Assembly: GCA_022826745.1 (NCBI GenBank)
Contig: JAJDUI010000011.1
Coordinates: 1-62,799 of the forward strand
From: Thermoanaerobaculia bacterium
GTDB lineage: Bacteria; Acidobacteriota; Thermoanaerobaculia; Multivoradales; Multivoraceae
DNA length: 62,799 nucleotides
Reading direction: 5' to 3'
Shown: piece after piece, positions 24,769 to 33,315 of the stretch
Position numbering within the stretch: the stretch's first letter is position 1
Layout: each line of letters begins with the position of its first letter
Position numbers and translations under genes: made by a program
The notes under the pieces: model-generated
Databases searched by the model: none
What the model was told of the DNA's origin: nothing
What the model saw: the letters and a program-made list of their open reading frames with translations, nothing else

Positions 24769-26243
24769 CCGCCGGCGCCGATCTCGTCGTCTTCGCCGCC
24801 TACCTGGTCGGCGTCGTCGCGCTGGGCCTGTCGCTCGCCAAACGGAGCGGGACGGCGCGCGGCTTCATGGTCGCGGGCGGCGCGCTGCCCGGCTGGGTCG
24901 TCGGCATGTCGATGTTCGGCACGTTCCTGTCGAGCAACACGTTCATCGGCGTGCCCGGGCAGGCGTACGGCGGCAACTGGAACGCCTTCGTCTTCTCGCT
25001 GTCCCTGCCGGTGGCGGCCTTCCTTGCGGCTCGCTGGTGGATCCCGTTCTATCGCCGCGGCGACGCGGTGTCGGCCTACCACCACCTGGAGGCGCGCTTC
25101 GGCCGCTGGGCACGGACCTACGCCGTAGCCTGTTACCTGCTGACCCAGTTCGCGCGGGTCGGCTCGATCCTGTTCGGCGTCGCCCTGGCGATGAACGCCC
25201 TGACCGGCTGGCCGGTGGCCTGGATCATCCTCTGCACCGGCGTCGTCGTCACGGTCTACACACTCGTCGGCGGCATCGAGGCCGTCATCTGGACCGACGT
25301 GATCCAGAGCGTCGTGCTGACGATCGGCGCACTGATCGTTGTCGCGCTCCTGGTCGCGGACGCGCAGGGCGGGTTCGGCGGACTGCTCGAGACGGCGCAG
25401 GCGGCGGAGAAGTTCTCTCTCGGCAGCTTCTCCTTCGAGTTCACGACGTCGACGTTCTGGGTCGTTCTGGTCTACGGCCTGTTCATCAACTTCACCAACT
25501 TCGGCATCGATCAGAGCTACGTCCAGCGCTATCACGCGGCAGTGAGCGACCGCGCCGCGTCTCGCTCGGTGTGGCTGGCGGCCGGCCTCTACCTGCCGGT
25601 CTCGGCCGTCTTCTTCTTCATCGGCACGGGGCTGTTCGTCGTTCTCCAGGGCCAGCCCGAGGCGGTCGGGCTCGCCGCCGATCAGGCCTTTCCGCACTAC
25701 ATCTCGACCCGGCTGCCGTCCGGCGCGGCGGGTCTGCTGATCGCGGCGCTGTTCGCGGCCGCGATGAGCAGCATCGACACGTCGTTCAACAGTTCGGCCA
25801 CGGTGTTCCTGTCGGACATCTACCGGACCTGGATCCGGCCCCAGCGTGACGCCGATGGCGGCGAGGCGGAGGATCTGCGCGTGCTGCGCCGGGCCACGGT
25901 CGTCATCGGCGTGCTCGGTACGGGCGCGGCGCTGCTGATGATCGGCGCGGGGAGTCTTCTGGACGTCTGGTGGACGGTCTCCGGCATCTTCGCCGGCGGA
26001 CTGCTGGGACTGTTCGCGCTGGACCGGCTGGCGCCCCAAGCCGGCCGCGGCGCCGCCCAGGCCGGAGTGGCCGTGGGCGTGCTCGTCATCGTGTGGATGA
26101 CGGTGTCGCCGCAACTCGAGGGCGGCCTCGCGATGCTTCGCATTCCGCTGCACAGCTACATGATCACCGTCATCGGTACGCTGACGATCTTCGGCGTTGG
26201 TTTGCTGCTGGCGAGCCGGCGGCGGGCCGCGGCGCTGCGATAG
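24765..26243 (+). CDS. sodium:solute symporter (SSS family)
   Basis: A 492-aa membrane transporter with about 13 helices. Seen: GFMVAGGALPGWVVGMSMFGTFLSSNTFIG near the N-terminus, YTLVGGIEAVIWTDVIQSVVL and LFAAAMSSIDTSFNSSATVFLSDIY with Na+-site Ser residues. This matches the SSS/SLC5 group, some of which carry sialic acids. GTG 24765 is chosen since it overlaps the sialidase stop (GTGA); an upstream ATG 24732 would overlap more. Operon context supports uptake of the sugar released by the sialidase, as an inference. Confidence 0.9.
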   Translation: MTAGADLVVFAAYLVGVVALGLSLAKRSGTARGFMVAGGALPGWVVGMSMFGTFLSSNTFIGVPGQAYGGNWNAFVFSLSLPVAAFLAARWWIPFYRRGDAVSAYHHLEARFGRWARTYAVACYLLTQFARVGSILFGVALAMNALTGWPVAWIILCTGVVVTVYTLVGGIEAVIWTDVIQSVVLTIGALIVVALLVADAQGGFGGLLETAQAAEKFSLGSFSFEFTTSTFWVVLVYGLFINFTNFGIDQSYVQRYHAAVSDRAASRSVWLAAGLYLPVSAVFFFIGTGLFVVLQGQPEAVGLAADQAFPHYISTRLPSGAAGLLIAALFAAAMSSIDTSFNSSATVFLSDIYRTWIRPQRDADGGEAEDLRVLRRATVVIGVLGTGAALLMIGAGSLLDVWWTVSGIFAGGLLGLFALDRLAPQAGRGAAQAGVAVGVLVIVWMTVSPQLEGGLAMLRIPLHSYMITVIGTLTIFGVGLLLASRRRAAALR

Positions 26244-26269
26244 TGTGACCTCGTTCGCCCAGTCACCCG

Positions 26270-26818
26270 ATGCTCGTTCCAGATTCTCCGCCGACCCCGC
26301 GCTCCGACCGTCCGCGCCGTCTGGCCATCCTCCTGGCCGCCTCGCTACTGCTCCTGTCGCTCGGCGGCTGCGACAAGCGCGGCGATCTCCTGGGCGTCGA
26401 ACTCGTCGTCTTCACACTCGGCGAGTGGGCCGGCACCGGGCCGCAGGATGAGGAGTTCCGTTTCATCCTGGAACGCGACGATGACGACGTGCGGCTCGCG
26501 GCTTTCCTCGTTCACCTGCCGGGACTCGCGGACGCGGCCGTTGGCGAGCCCGAGGCTTGCGCCACGCTGATCAATGCCTTCACGAGGTTCGGGAACTCCA
26601 ACGCGAACATTCGGATCCGCAATGCCGGCTTCCGGTTCCGCACGCCGAACGATGTCCGGGTAGACCAGGACGGCCTGATCGAGGCGGTGATCACCGGCAC
26701 CTTCGATTCTTCGGAGAGCGCGATGGTGGACGCCGAGATCGAGATCGACGCCACCCGCTTCCTGGCCTGCCGCATCGAAACGATGGTCAGTTGGCAGATG
26801 GAACCAGTCGGTTCCTGA
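26270..26818 (+). CDS. hypothetical lipoprotein
   Basis: A 182-aa protein with a lipoprotein signal ending LLLLSLGGC and no recognised domain. The mature part has strands rich in Asp/Glu and Arg (FRFILERDDDDVRLAAFLVHL, NIRIRNAGFRFRTPNDVRV) that look like a small beta-sandwich. It lies 26 bp after the symporter on the same strand, and 36 bp before the acyl-CoA ligase. Membrane-anchored; role unknown. Confidence 0.6.
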   Translation: MLVPDSPPTPRSDRPRRLAILLAASLLLLSLGGCDKRGDLLGVELVVFTLGEWAGTGPQDEEFRFILERDDDDVRLAAFLVHLPGLADAAVGEPEACATLINAFTRFGNSNANIRIRNAGFRFRTPNDVRVDQDGLIEAVITGTFDSSESAMVDAEIEIDATRFLACRIETMVSWQMEPVGS

Positions 26819-26854
26819 GCTCCGGGCGAGAAGAGCGCGAGACGGAGGCGGAGG

Positions 26855-28426
26855 ATGTATCCCGGCAGGTACGCGCGTGAGACCCCGGACAAGCCGGCGG
26901 TCATCATGGCCGGAACCGGCGAGACGGTCACCTACCTGGAACTCGACCGGCGGTCGAACCGGCTGGCGCAACTCTGGTACGCCCAGGGCCTGCGGCCGGA
27001 AGACCACGTGGCGATCTTCATGGAGAACCACCCGCGGTACTTCGAGGTCTACTGGGCGGCGATCCGGTCGGGCCTTTACCTGACCACGGTGAACCGCTAC
27101 CTGACCGCCGAGGAGGCGGCGTACATCGTCAAGGACTGCGGCGCGCGGAGCATCGTCTCTTCGGCGAAGCTGGCCGAAGCGTGCGCCGAACTGACGGACC
27201 TGATCCCGACCTGCCCCGGCCGGCTCATCGTCGACGACGATGGCCTGGGCGTCCCTCCCGGCTGGGACGGCTACGGCGAGGCGACGGCCGCGTTCCCGGC
27301 CGAGCCGCTCGCCGAGCAGCCGCGCGGCAGCACGATGCTCTACAGCTCGGGCACCACCGGGCGCCCCAAGGGCATCCTGCGGCCGCTGACAGGGCTGTCG
27401 GTGGAGGAGATGCCGGACCAGCGCTTCGAGGTGCTGACGAGCATCTACGGCATCGACGCCGACTCGATCTACCTGTCGCCGGCGCCGCTCTACCACGCGG
27501 CGCCGATCGGCTTCACCGCCGGTACGCAGACACTCGGCGGCACGGTCGTCGTGATGGAGCGCTTCGATCCGGAACTCTCGCTCAAGGCCATCGAGGACTA
27601 CGGAATCACCGTCAGCCAGTGGGTGCCGACGATGTTCAGCCGGATGCTCAAGCTCACCGAGGAGGCGCGCACCCGCTACGACCTCTCGAGCCATGCGCGG
27701 GCGATCCACGCCGCCGCTCCCTGTCCGGTCGACGTCAAGCGCCGGATGATCGAGTGGTGGGGGCCGATCATCCTGGAGTACTACGCGGGTTCCGAGGGCA
27801 ACGGCATGTGCGCGGTCGAAACGGACGAGTGGCTGAGGAAACCGGGCACGGTCGGCAAGTGCCTGACGGCGACGGTCCACATTTGCGACGACGACGGCGA
27901 GGAGCTGCCGGCGGGGGAGCCGGGGACGATCTTCTTCGAACCGCCCGAGGACGCGGATCTCTTCGAGTACCACGGTGACCGGGAGAAGACGCTCGGCTCG
28001 CGGCACCCGCGCCACGCCCGCTGGAGCACCCTCGGCGACGTCGGCTATCTGGACGAGGACGGCTACGTCTTCCTGACCGACCGCAAAGCGTTCATGATCA
28101 TCTCGGGCGGCGTCAACATCTATCCCCAGGAGGTCGAGGACGCTCTCGTTCTCCATCCGAAGGTGGCCGACGTGGCGGTGATCGGGGTGCCGAACGAGGA
28201 CCTGGGCGAAGAGGTCAAGGCGGTCGTCCAGTTGATGCCGGACTTCGAAGAGAGCCCGGACGTCGCCGAGGAGCTCCTGGCCTACGCCCGCGAGCGCGTC
28301 GCGCGCTACAAGGCGCCGAAGTCGATCGACTTCGAGGAGCAGCTTCCGCGGCTTCCCACTGGCAAGCTCTACAAGCGCCTGCTGCGCGACCGCTACTGGA
28401 CCGGCCAAACGTCGCGGATTGTCTGA
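26855..28426 (+). CDS. AMP-binding acyl-CoA synthetase (FadD-like)
   Basis: A 523-aa ANL ligase. Motifs: TMLYSSGTTGRPKGI, YYAGSEGNG, WSTLGDVGYLDEDGYVFLTDRK, FMIISGGVNIYPQEVE and the C-terminal Lys in LPRLPTGKLYKRLLRD. It activates a carboxylic acid to acyl-CoA. It carries no membrane helix. Nearby genes (a lipoprotein and a uracil-DNA glycosylase) do not suggest a substrate. Start ATG 26855; a purine-rich stretch upstream (GGAGGCGGAGG) fits a ribosome site. Confidence 0.92.
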   Translation: MYPGRYARETPDKPAVIMAGTGETVTYLELDRRSNRLAQLWYAQGLRPEDHVAIFMENHPRYFEVYWAAIRSGLYLTTVNRYLTAEEAAYIVKDCGARSIVSSAKLAEACAELTDLIPTCPGRLIVDDDGLGVPPGWDGYGEATAAFPAEPLAEQPRGSTMLYSSGTTGRPKGILRPLTGLSVEEMPDQRFEVLTSIYGIDADSIYLSPAPLYHAAPIGFTAGTQTLGGTVVVMERFDPELSLKAIEDYGITVSQWVPTMFSRMLKLTEEARTRYDLSSHARAIHAAAPCPVDVKRRMIEWWGPIILEYYAGSEGNGMCAVETDEWLRKPGTVGKCLTATVHICDDDGEELPAGEPGTIFFEPPEDADLFEYHGDREKTLGSRHPRHARWSTLGDVGYLDEDGYVFLTDRKAFMIISGGVNIYPQEVEDALVLHPKVADVAVIGVPNEDLGEEVKAVVQLMPDFEESPDVAEELLAYARERVARYKAPKSIDFEEQLPRLPTGKLYKRLLRDRYWTGQTSRIV

Positions 28427-28443
28427 GTCCGGAGAGGCGCGGC

Positions 28444-29163
28444 ATGGCCCGTTCCCGGCTCATCCCGATCGCTGACGAACTGGCCCGGGCGGTCGACGCG
28501 CTCGGCTTCGGCCCCCCGGTCGCCCACGTCTACAACCCGCTGGTCCATGCCCGCGCGGCCCACCACGCCTACCTGAACCTGGCCGGCGAGCGGCCCGGCA
28601 GGGTGGTCCTCCTGGGCATGAACCCGGGTCCTTGGGGCATGACCCAGACCGGCGTGCCATTCGGCGAGGTGGCCCACGCGCGGGACTGGCTTGGCATCGA
28701 CGCTCCGGTGGCGCCGCCGGCCGCGCAGCATCCGAAACGGCCGATCCTCGGCTTCGATTGCCGGCGGAGCGAGGTCAGCGGTCGGCGGGTCTGGGGCTGG
28801 GCAAAGCGGCGTTTCGGAGACCCGGAGGCGTTCTTCCAGCGCTTCATCATCTGGAACTACTGCCCGCTGGCGTTCCTTCTGGAAAGCGGCGCGAACCTGA
28901 CCCCGGACCGCTTGGCCGCGCGCGAGAAGGCGCCTCTCTTCGAGGTCTGTGACCGCGCCTTGCTGCGGGTGGCCCAGGTGCTGGAGCCGCGACTCGTGGT
29001 CGGCGTCGGCGCCTTCGCCGGGAACCGGGCGCGGCGGGCGCTCGCCGACCTCGACGTGCCGGTCGGGCGAATGCTCCACCCGAGTCCGGCCAGCCCGGCC
29101 GCGAACCGAGGCTGGCAGGAGCAGGCGGAACGGGATCTGCGCGGGCTGGGAGTGGAGTTCTAG
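28444..29163 (+). CDS. SMUG1-type uracil-DNA glycosylase
   Basis: A 239-aa single-strand-selective monofunctional uracil-DNA glycosylase. The two catalytic motifs are clear: GMNPGPWGMTQTGVPFGEV with the Asn that activates water, and HPSPASPAANRGW near the C-terminus, holding the base-flipping His. Members remove uracil and oxidised pyrimidines from DNA. SMUG1 is best known from animals and a minority of bacteria. Its stop shares the CTAG palindrome with the convergent serine hydrolase stop. Starts at ATG 28444, 17 bp after the CoA ligase. Confidence 0.93.
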   Translation: MARSRLIPIADELARAVDALGFGPPVAHVYNPLVHARAAHHAYLNLAGERPGRVVLLGMNPGPWGMTQTGVPFGEVAHARDWLGIDAPVAPPAAQHPKRPILGFDCRRSEVSGRRVWGWAKRRFGDPEAFFQRFIIWNYCPLAFLLESGANLTPDRLAAREKAPLFEVCDRALLRVAQVLEPRLVVGVGAFAGNRARRALADLDVPVGRMLHPSPASPAANRGWQEQAERDLRGLGVEF

Positions 29164-30455
29164 CCGTCGCGCGGGTCGACGATCGCGTCGTCGATGGCCA
29201 GGACGATCGCGTCGTGGATCGCCGGCCGGAGCCTCCGGATCGCGTTGTTCTCGCGGGTCGGGTGGACTCGGTTGGTCAGCAGGACGACGATCAGCTCGAG
29301 TTCCGGGTCGATCCAGAGCGAAGTCCCCGTGAAGCCTGTATGGCCGTAGGAGCGGGCCGAGAAGTAGCGGCCGGCGGAGCTCGGTTGGGAGGGTGTGTCC
29401 CAGCCCAGTGCGCGGCTGCTGGCGGGGACGAGCTCGGCGCGGCGGGTGAAGAGGGCGACCGTTTCGGCGCGGGCGATGCGCCGTTCGCCGTAGACGCCGC
29501 CGTTCAGCATCGCCTGTGCGAACGTCGCGACATCGCGTGCAGTGCCGAACAGCCCGGCGTGGGGCGCCACGCCCCCCAGTGCGTGAGTGTTCTCGTCGTG
29601 GACTTCGCCGTGGGGGAGCCGCCCGCGCCAGTCGTCGGGCTCCGTCGGTGCGATTCGATGGCGCAGGGCGGGATCGGGGAGGTAGCCGGTGTCCCGCAGG
29701 CCCAGCGGATCGAGGATCTCCTCCTGGACGAGGTCGTCGATAGGCCGGCCGGACTGGCGTTCCAGGATCTCCCCGACCAGCAGCACGCCGAGGTCCGAGT
29801 AGATCGCCCGTTCGCGGGCCCCGGCCTGCAGTTCGGTGGCGGCGATGTGCTCCAGGTAGCGGACGCGAGCGTCGTCGCGGTCGAGACCTTCCCCCAACTC
29901 CCGGAACAGCTCGGTGCAGCAGGGCAGGCCGCTCGAGTGGGCGAGCAGGTCTCTCAGGGTCGCGTCTCCGACCGGCCGTCCTTCGAGCTCCGGCAGGTAG
30001 GCGGCGGCGGTGGCGTCGAGGTCGAGCGCGCCGGACTCGACCCGGCGCATCATCAGGGTCGTCGTCGCGATGACCTTGGTCAGGGAGGCCAGGTCGTAGA
30101 TGGTCGACGGAGTGACGGCGGAAGCGTCGTCGTCCCAGGTCAGCCGGCCGGCAGCCAGTTCGAGCGCGATGGCGCCGTGGCGCGCGACCAGCAGGACGCC
30201 GCCCGGAGTGACGCCCTCGGCCACGGCCTTCTCCAACCGGGCGCCGGCCTGCTGGAGTCGCTCCGGGTCGAAGCCGGCCGACGCGGGCACCGCATCCTGG
30301 AGCGTGGCGGCGGCCGCAGCCGGCTCTGCCGATCCCGGTGAAGACACGTTTGACGCGGGTCTTGTCGATTGGCAGGCGAAGGAGGCGGCGAAGAGCGGAA
30401 CAGCCGCCAGGAGCCGAACTGCCGGCGCATTGGTGAGTCCTCGCACGGCATCCAT
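29160..30455 (-). CDS. beta-lactamase-family serine hydrolase
   Basis: A 431-aa secreted hydrolase, class C beta-lactamase/DD-peptidase fold. The signal peptide has a possible lipobox (AASFAC). The SxxK nucleophile lies in YDLASLTKVIA, the YxD-type second motif is in IYSDLGVLLVG, and the third element is YGHTGFTGTSLW. Such proteins are esterases, peptidases or penicillin-binding-like; lactamase activity is unproven. ATG 30455. The stop overlaps the uracil-DNA glycosylase stop (CTAG 29160-29163). Confidence 0.9.
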   Translation of the reverse strand: MDAVRGLTNAPAVRLLAAVPLFAASFACQSTRPASNVSSPGSAEPAAAAATLQDAVPASAGFDPERLQQAGARLEKAVAEGVTPGGVLLVARHGAIALELAAGRLTWDDDASAVTPSTIYDLASLTKVIATTTLMMRRVESGALDLDATAAAYLPELEGRPVGDATLRDLLAHSSGLPCCTELFRELGEGLDRDDARVRYLEHIAATELQAGARERAIYSDLGVLLVGEILERQSGRPIDDLVQEEILDPLGLRDTGYLPDPALRHRIAPTEPDDWRGRLPHGEVHDENTHALGGVAPHAGLFGTARDVATFAQAMLNGGVYGERRIARAETVALFTRRAELVPASSRALGWDTPSQPSSAGRYFSARSYGHTGFTGTSLWIDPELELIVVLLTNRVHPTRENNAIRRLRPAIHDAIVLAIDDAIVDPRDG

Positions 30456-30547
30456 GGCGGGCGAAGAAGGCAACGTCGCGAGAATACCTGTTGCTATCCT
30501 CACGCCTTCGCGGAAGAAGTGAGCAGACTTCAGAAGGAGACTCGACG

Positions 30548-31600
30548 ATGAAGGGTTCCCGGGCCGGATGGGCCATCCTGAGCGTGGTGCTGGTTGCAGC
30601 AGGTTGCGGCTATGGCGGCGACGGCGAGGAAGCCGAGACGATGATGGAGGAGGCAACGGAGGAGATGGAGAGCGACGGCACGGTGCTGCGTAACGATCCG
30701 GCGATGGACGACCTGGTGCCCGTGGATGCCGTGGTCGAGAAGGTGGCGGACGGCTTTACGTTCACCGAGGGTCCGGTGTGGGTCCCCGGTGAGACCGACC
30801 GTCTCTACTTCAGCGATATTCCGCAGAACAAGATCTACCGCTGGTCCGAGGGCGAGGGCGCGGTCGTGTTTCTCGATCCCGTCCTGCCGGACGACGCCGG
30901 CACTGGCGGCACCGGCGGCTCGAACGGCTTGGCGCTTCACCCGGACGGCAGGCTCGTTCTCTGCGAGCACGGCAACCGCGTGGTGTCGGCGATGGAGCTC
31001 GACGGCGAGCGGACGACGCTGGCCGGCAGCTACGACGGCAAGCGGCTGAACAGCCCGAATGACATCGTGTTCCACTCGAGCGGCGCCGCCTTCTTCACCG
31101 ATCCGCCCTACGGTCTGCCGAACCAGTCTGAGAACAAGGAGCAGGACCACAACGGCATCTACCGCCTGGACCCGGACGGCACGGTGACCCTGCTCGAGAC
31201 CGGCCAGACCCGCCCCAACGGCCTGGGACTGTCGCCGGACGAGAAGACGCTTTACGTGGCGAACTCGGACGCGCCGCCGAACCGCTACTGGAAGAAGTAC
31301 GCGGTGAACGACGACCTCACCCTGGGCGAGGGCGAGATGTTCTTCGACGCCAGCGACATGGAGGCGCCCGGCGCGCCGGACGGCCTGGCCGTCGACGTGG
31401 ACGGCAACGTGTTCGCGACCGGCCCGGGCGGCGTGATGGTGTTCGCGCCGGACGGCCGCCACCTGGGGACGGTCGCGCCGGCCGAACTGCCCGCGAACAC
31501 CGCCTTCGGCGGCGACGGCAGCACGCTCTACATGACGGCGCGCACCGGGCTCTACCGCGTCACAACGAGTACCCGGGGTCTCGTATACCGGGGCGAGTGA
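30548..31600 (+). CDS. SMP-30/gluconolactonase-like lipoprotein
   Basis: A 350-aa six-bladed propeller with a lipobox (VLVAAGC). Blades show FTEGPVWVPG, LYFSDIPQNKIYRW, GGSNGLALHPDGRLVLCEHGNRVV, LNSPNDIVFHSSGAAFFTDPPYG and PNGLGLSPDEKTLYVANS. These match SMP-30/gluconolactonase-like hydrolases, which open sugar lactones with a Ca2+ or Zn2+ ion. A Shine-Dalgarno (AAGGAG) lies 8 bp before ATG 30548. The symporter follows 17 bp downstream, which suggests linked lactone or sugar-acid use. Confidence 0.88.
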   Translation: MKGSRAGWAILSVVLVAAGCGYGGDGEEAETMMEEATEEMESDGTVLRNDPAMDDLVPVDAVVEKVADGFTFTEGPVWVPGETDRLYFSDIPQNKIYRWSEGEGAVVFLDPVLPDDAGTGGTGGSNGLALHPDGRLVLCEHGNRVVSAMELDGERTTLAGSYDGKRLNSPNDIVFHSSGAAFFTDPPYGLPNQSENKEQDHNGIYRLDPDGTVTLLETGQTRPNGLGLSPDEKTLYVANSDAPPNRYWKKYAVNDDLTLGEGEMFFDASDMEAPGAPDGLAVDVDGNVFATGPGGVMVFAPDGRHLGTVAPAELPANTAFGGDGSTLYMTARTGLYRVTTSTRGLVYRGE

Positions 31601-31617
31601 TTCACTCGTAGGCCTGC

Positions 31618-33315
31618 ATGGGCCTTGGCGGCAGCTTCGGCCTTGCCGACTGGCTGATTCTCCTGGCGCTGTTCGCCGGCATCACGGTGATGGCGCGTTC
31701 GCTGTCGCGCCGGCAGAAGACGGAGCGCGACTACTTCGGCGGGGCCCGGAACCTGCCCTGGTACGCCGTGGCGGCCTCCCTGGTCGCGACCGAGATCAGC
31801 GCGGTCACCTACATCAGCCTGCCCTCCATCGTCCATCGGCCGGGGGGCGACCTCACGTACCTGCAGATCGGGCTGTTCGGCTATCTCGCTGCCCGGTTGC
31901 TGGTGGCGTGGCTGCTCGTTCCCGCCTACTACCGCTACGACGTGATGAGTCCGTACGACCTGATCGAGCGGCGGTTGGGTCCCGCGGGAGCCTCGGTCCG
32001 ACGGACGGCGACCGGCATGTTCTGGCTCGGCGGCGTCCTGGCGCAGTCCGCCCGCGTCTACCTGTCGGCCGTCGTCCTGGGCGTACTGCTCCACCGGGAG
32101 CTGGGGTGGCTGGAACGCACGACGGGCGTGCCGCCCCACGTGGCGGCGGTGGCGGCGGTGGTCGTCGTCGCCGTGGTCTGGACCTGGCTCGGCGGCATCG
32201 CCGCGGTGGTCTGGACCGATGTCGTTCTCTTCCTGCTGTTCGTAGCCGGCGTCGCGGTCAGCCTGGGCGTCGTCGTCTGGGAGCTCGAGGCGGGCATGGC
32301 GTCGACGCTCTCCGCTGCGTGGAGCGAGGGGAAGTTCACGCTGTTCGACCTGTCGGCCTCCCTTACCGCCCCGTACACACTCTGGGCCGCGCTGATCGGC
32401 GCCACGATCGGCGGCGTCGCCGCCTTCGGCACCGACCAGTTGATGGCGCAACGCCTCTTCTGCTGCCGCAGCGCGCGGGACGCTCAACTGGCGGTGACCG
32501 CCAGCGGCGTCTCCGTGCTCGTCTCCCTCTCCTTCGCCTTCGTCGGGATCGGTCTGTGGGCCTACTACGAGCAGGTGCCGCTTACGGGCGTCGCGGCCGA
32601 GATCGTGGCCGAGCAGCCGGACCGGGTCTTCGCCGTCTTCGCGGTCGAGGCGGTGGCCGTTGGCCTGAAGGCCCTGGTCGTGGCCGGCGCGCTGGCGGCC
32701 GCGGTTTCCAGCCTCGACTCGATCCTCGCGGCGCTCGCGCAGACGACGTCCGCGCTCCTGCGCTCCCGCACACGCTCCGGCAACGGGGTGCGCCTGCCGC
32801 GGCTGCTCGTGCTCGGCTGGGGCCTCGTGCTCGGCCTGACTTCACTTGCGATGGACACGGTCGCGGCCCGCTACGACGCGCTGCTCGACCTCGCCCTGGC
32901 AATGGCCGGATACACCGGGGGCGCTCTGTTGGCGGCCGTGGCTCTGTCGCTGGCGCCCCTCGGCCGCGACGGTCGGGGTTTCCTCTGGTCCGGGCCGCTC
33001 TCGGCGCTCGCCGTCTTCGCCGCGGTCTGGCATCAGGCGGCGGCGGGCTGGATCTGCCTGCTCGGATGTGTCGTGCTGCTGGGGACCTGGTTGCGCCGTG
33101 ATGCGCGAGGTCGTCCGGGGGCCAGTTTCCTGCTGGTCGTCGGCGCCGCCTTGGTGATGGGCTTGTGGCGCTGGGCCGAGGGTCCCGGGGGCGCCGTGCT
33201 TGCGTGGCCGTGGTACGTGCCGCTCGGTGCCGTGGTTGCCTGGGTGTGGGGCCTGGGCTTGAGTGCTAGCGTCGAACGGTGGCCGACCCGGACGGAGCGA
33301 CACGCCGCGACGTGA
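31618..33315 (+). CDS. sodium:solute symporter (SSS family)
   Basis: A 565-aa transporter with at least 13 helices. Family marks are RDYFGGARNLPWYAVAASLVATEISAVTYISLPS, WTWLGGIAAVVWTDVVLFLLF and AGALAAAVSSLDSILAALAQTTSALL. The C-terminus is longer than usual, with three or four more helices. The final 37 bp overlap the amidase gene, so the two are coupled. Together with the gluconolactonase it forms a three-gene operon; the substrate is unknown. Confidence 0.9.
   Translation: MGLGGSFGLADWLILLALFAGITVMARSLSRRQKTERDYFGGARNLPWYAVAASLVATEISAVTYISLPSIVHRPGGDLTYLQIGLFGYLAARLLVAWLLVPAYYRYDVMSPYDLIERRLGPAGASVRRTATGMFWLGGVLAQSARVYLSAVVLGVLLHRELGWLERTTGVPPHVAAVAAVVVVAVVWTWLGGIAAVVWTDVVLFLLFVAGVAVSLGVVVWELEAGMASTLSAAWSEGKFTLFDLSASLTAPYTLWAALIGATIGGVAAFGTDQLMAQRLFCCRSARDAQLAVTASGVSVLVSLSFAFVGIGLWAYYEQVPLTGVAAEIVAEQPDRVFAVFAVEAVAVGLKALVVAGALAAAVSSLDSILAALAQTTSALLRSRTRSGNGVRLPRLLVLGWGLVLGLTSLAMDTVAARYDALLDLALAMAGYTGGALLAAVALSLAPLGRDGRGFLWSGPLSALAVFAAVWHQAAAGWICLLGCVVLLGTWLRRDARGRPGASFLLVVGAALVMGLWRWAEGPGGAVLAWPWYVPLGAVVAWVWGLGLSASVERWPTRTERHAAT

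Noticed and set aside
28393..30576. Long minus-strand open frame antisense or out of frame with the uracil-DNA glycosylase and serine hydrolase
   Set aside because: Arg/Pro-rich shadow translation; both real genes have clear catalytic motifs.
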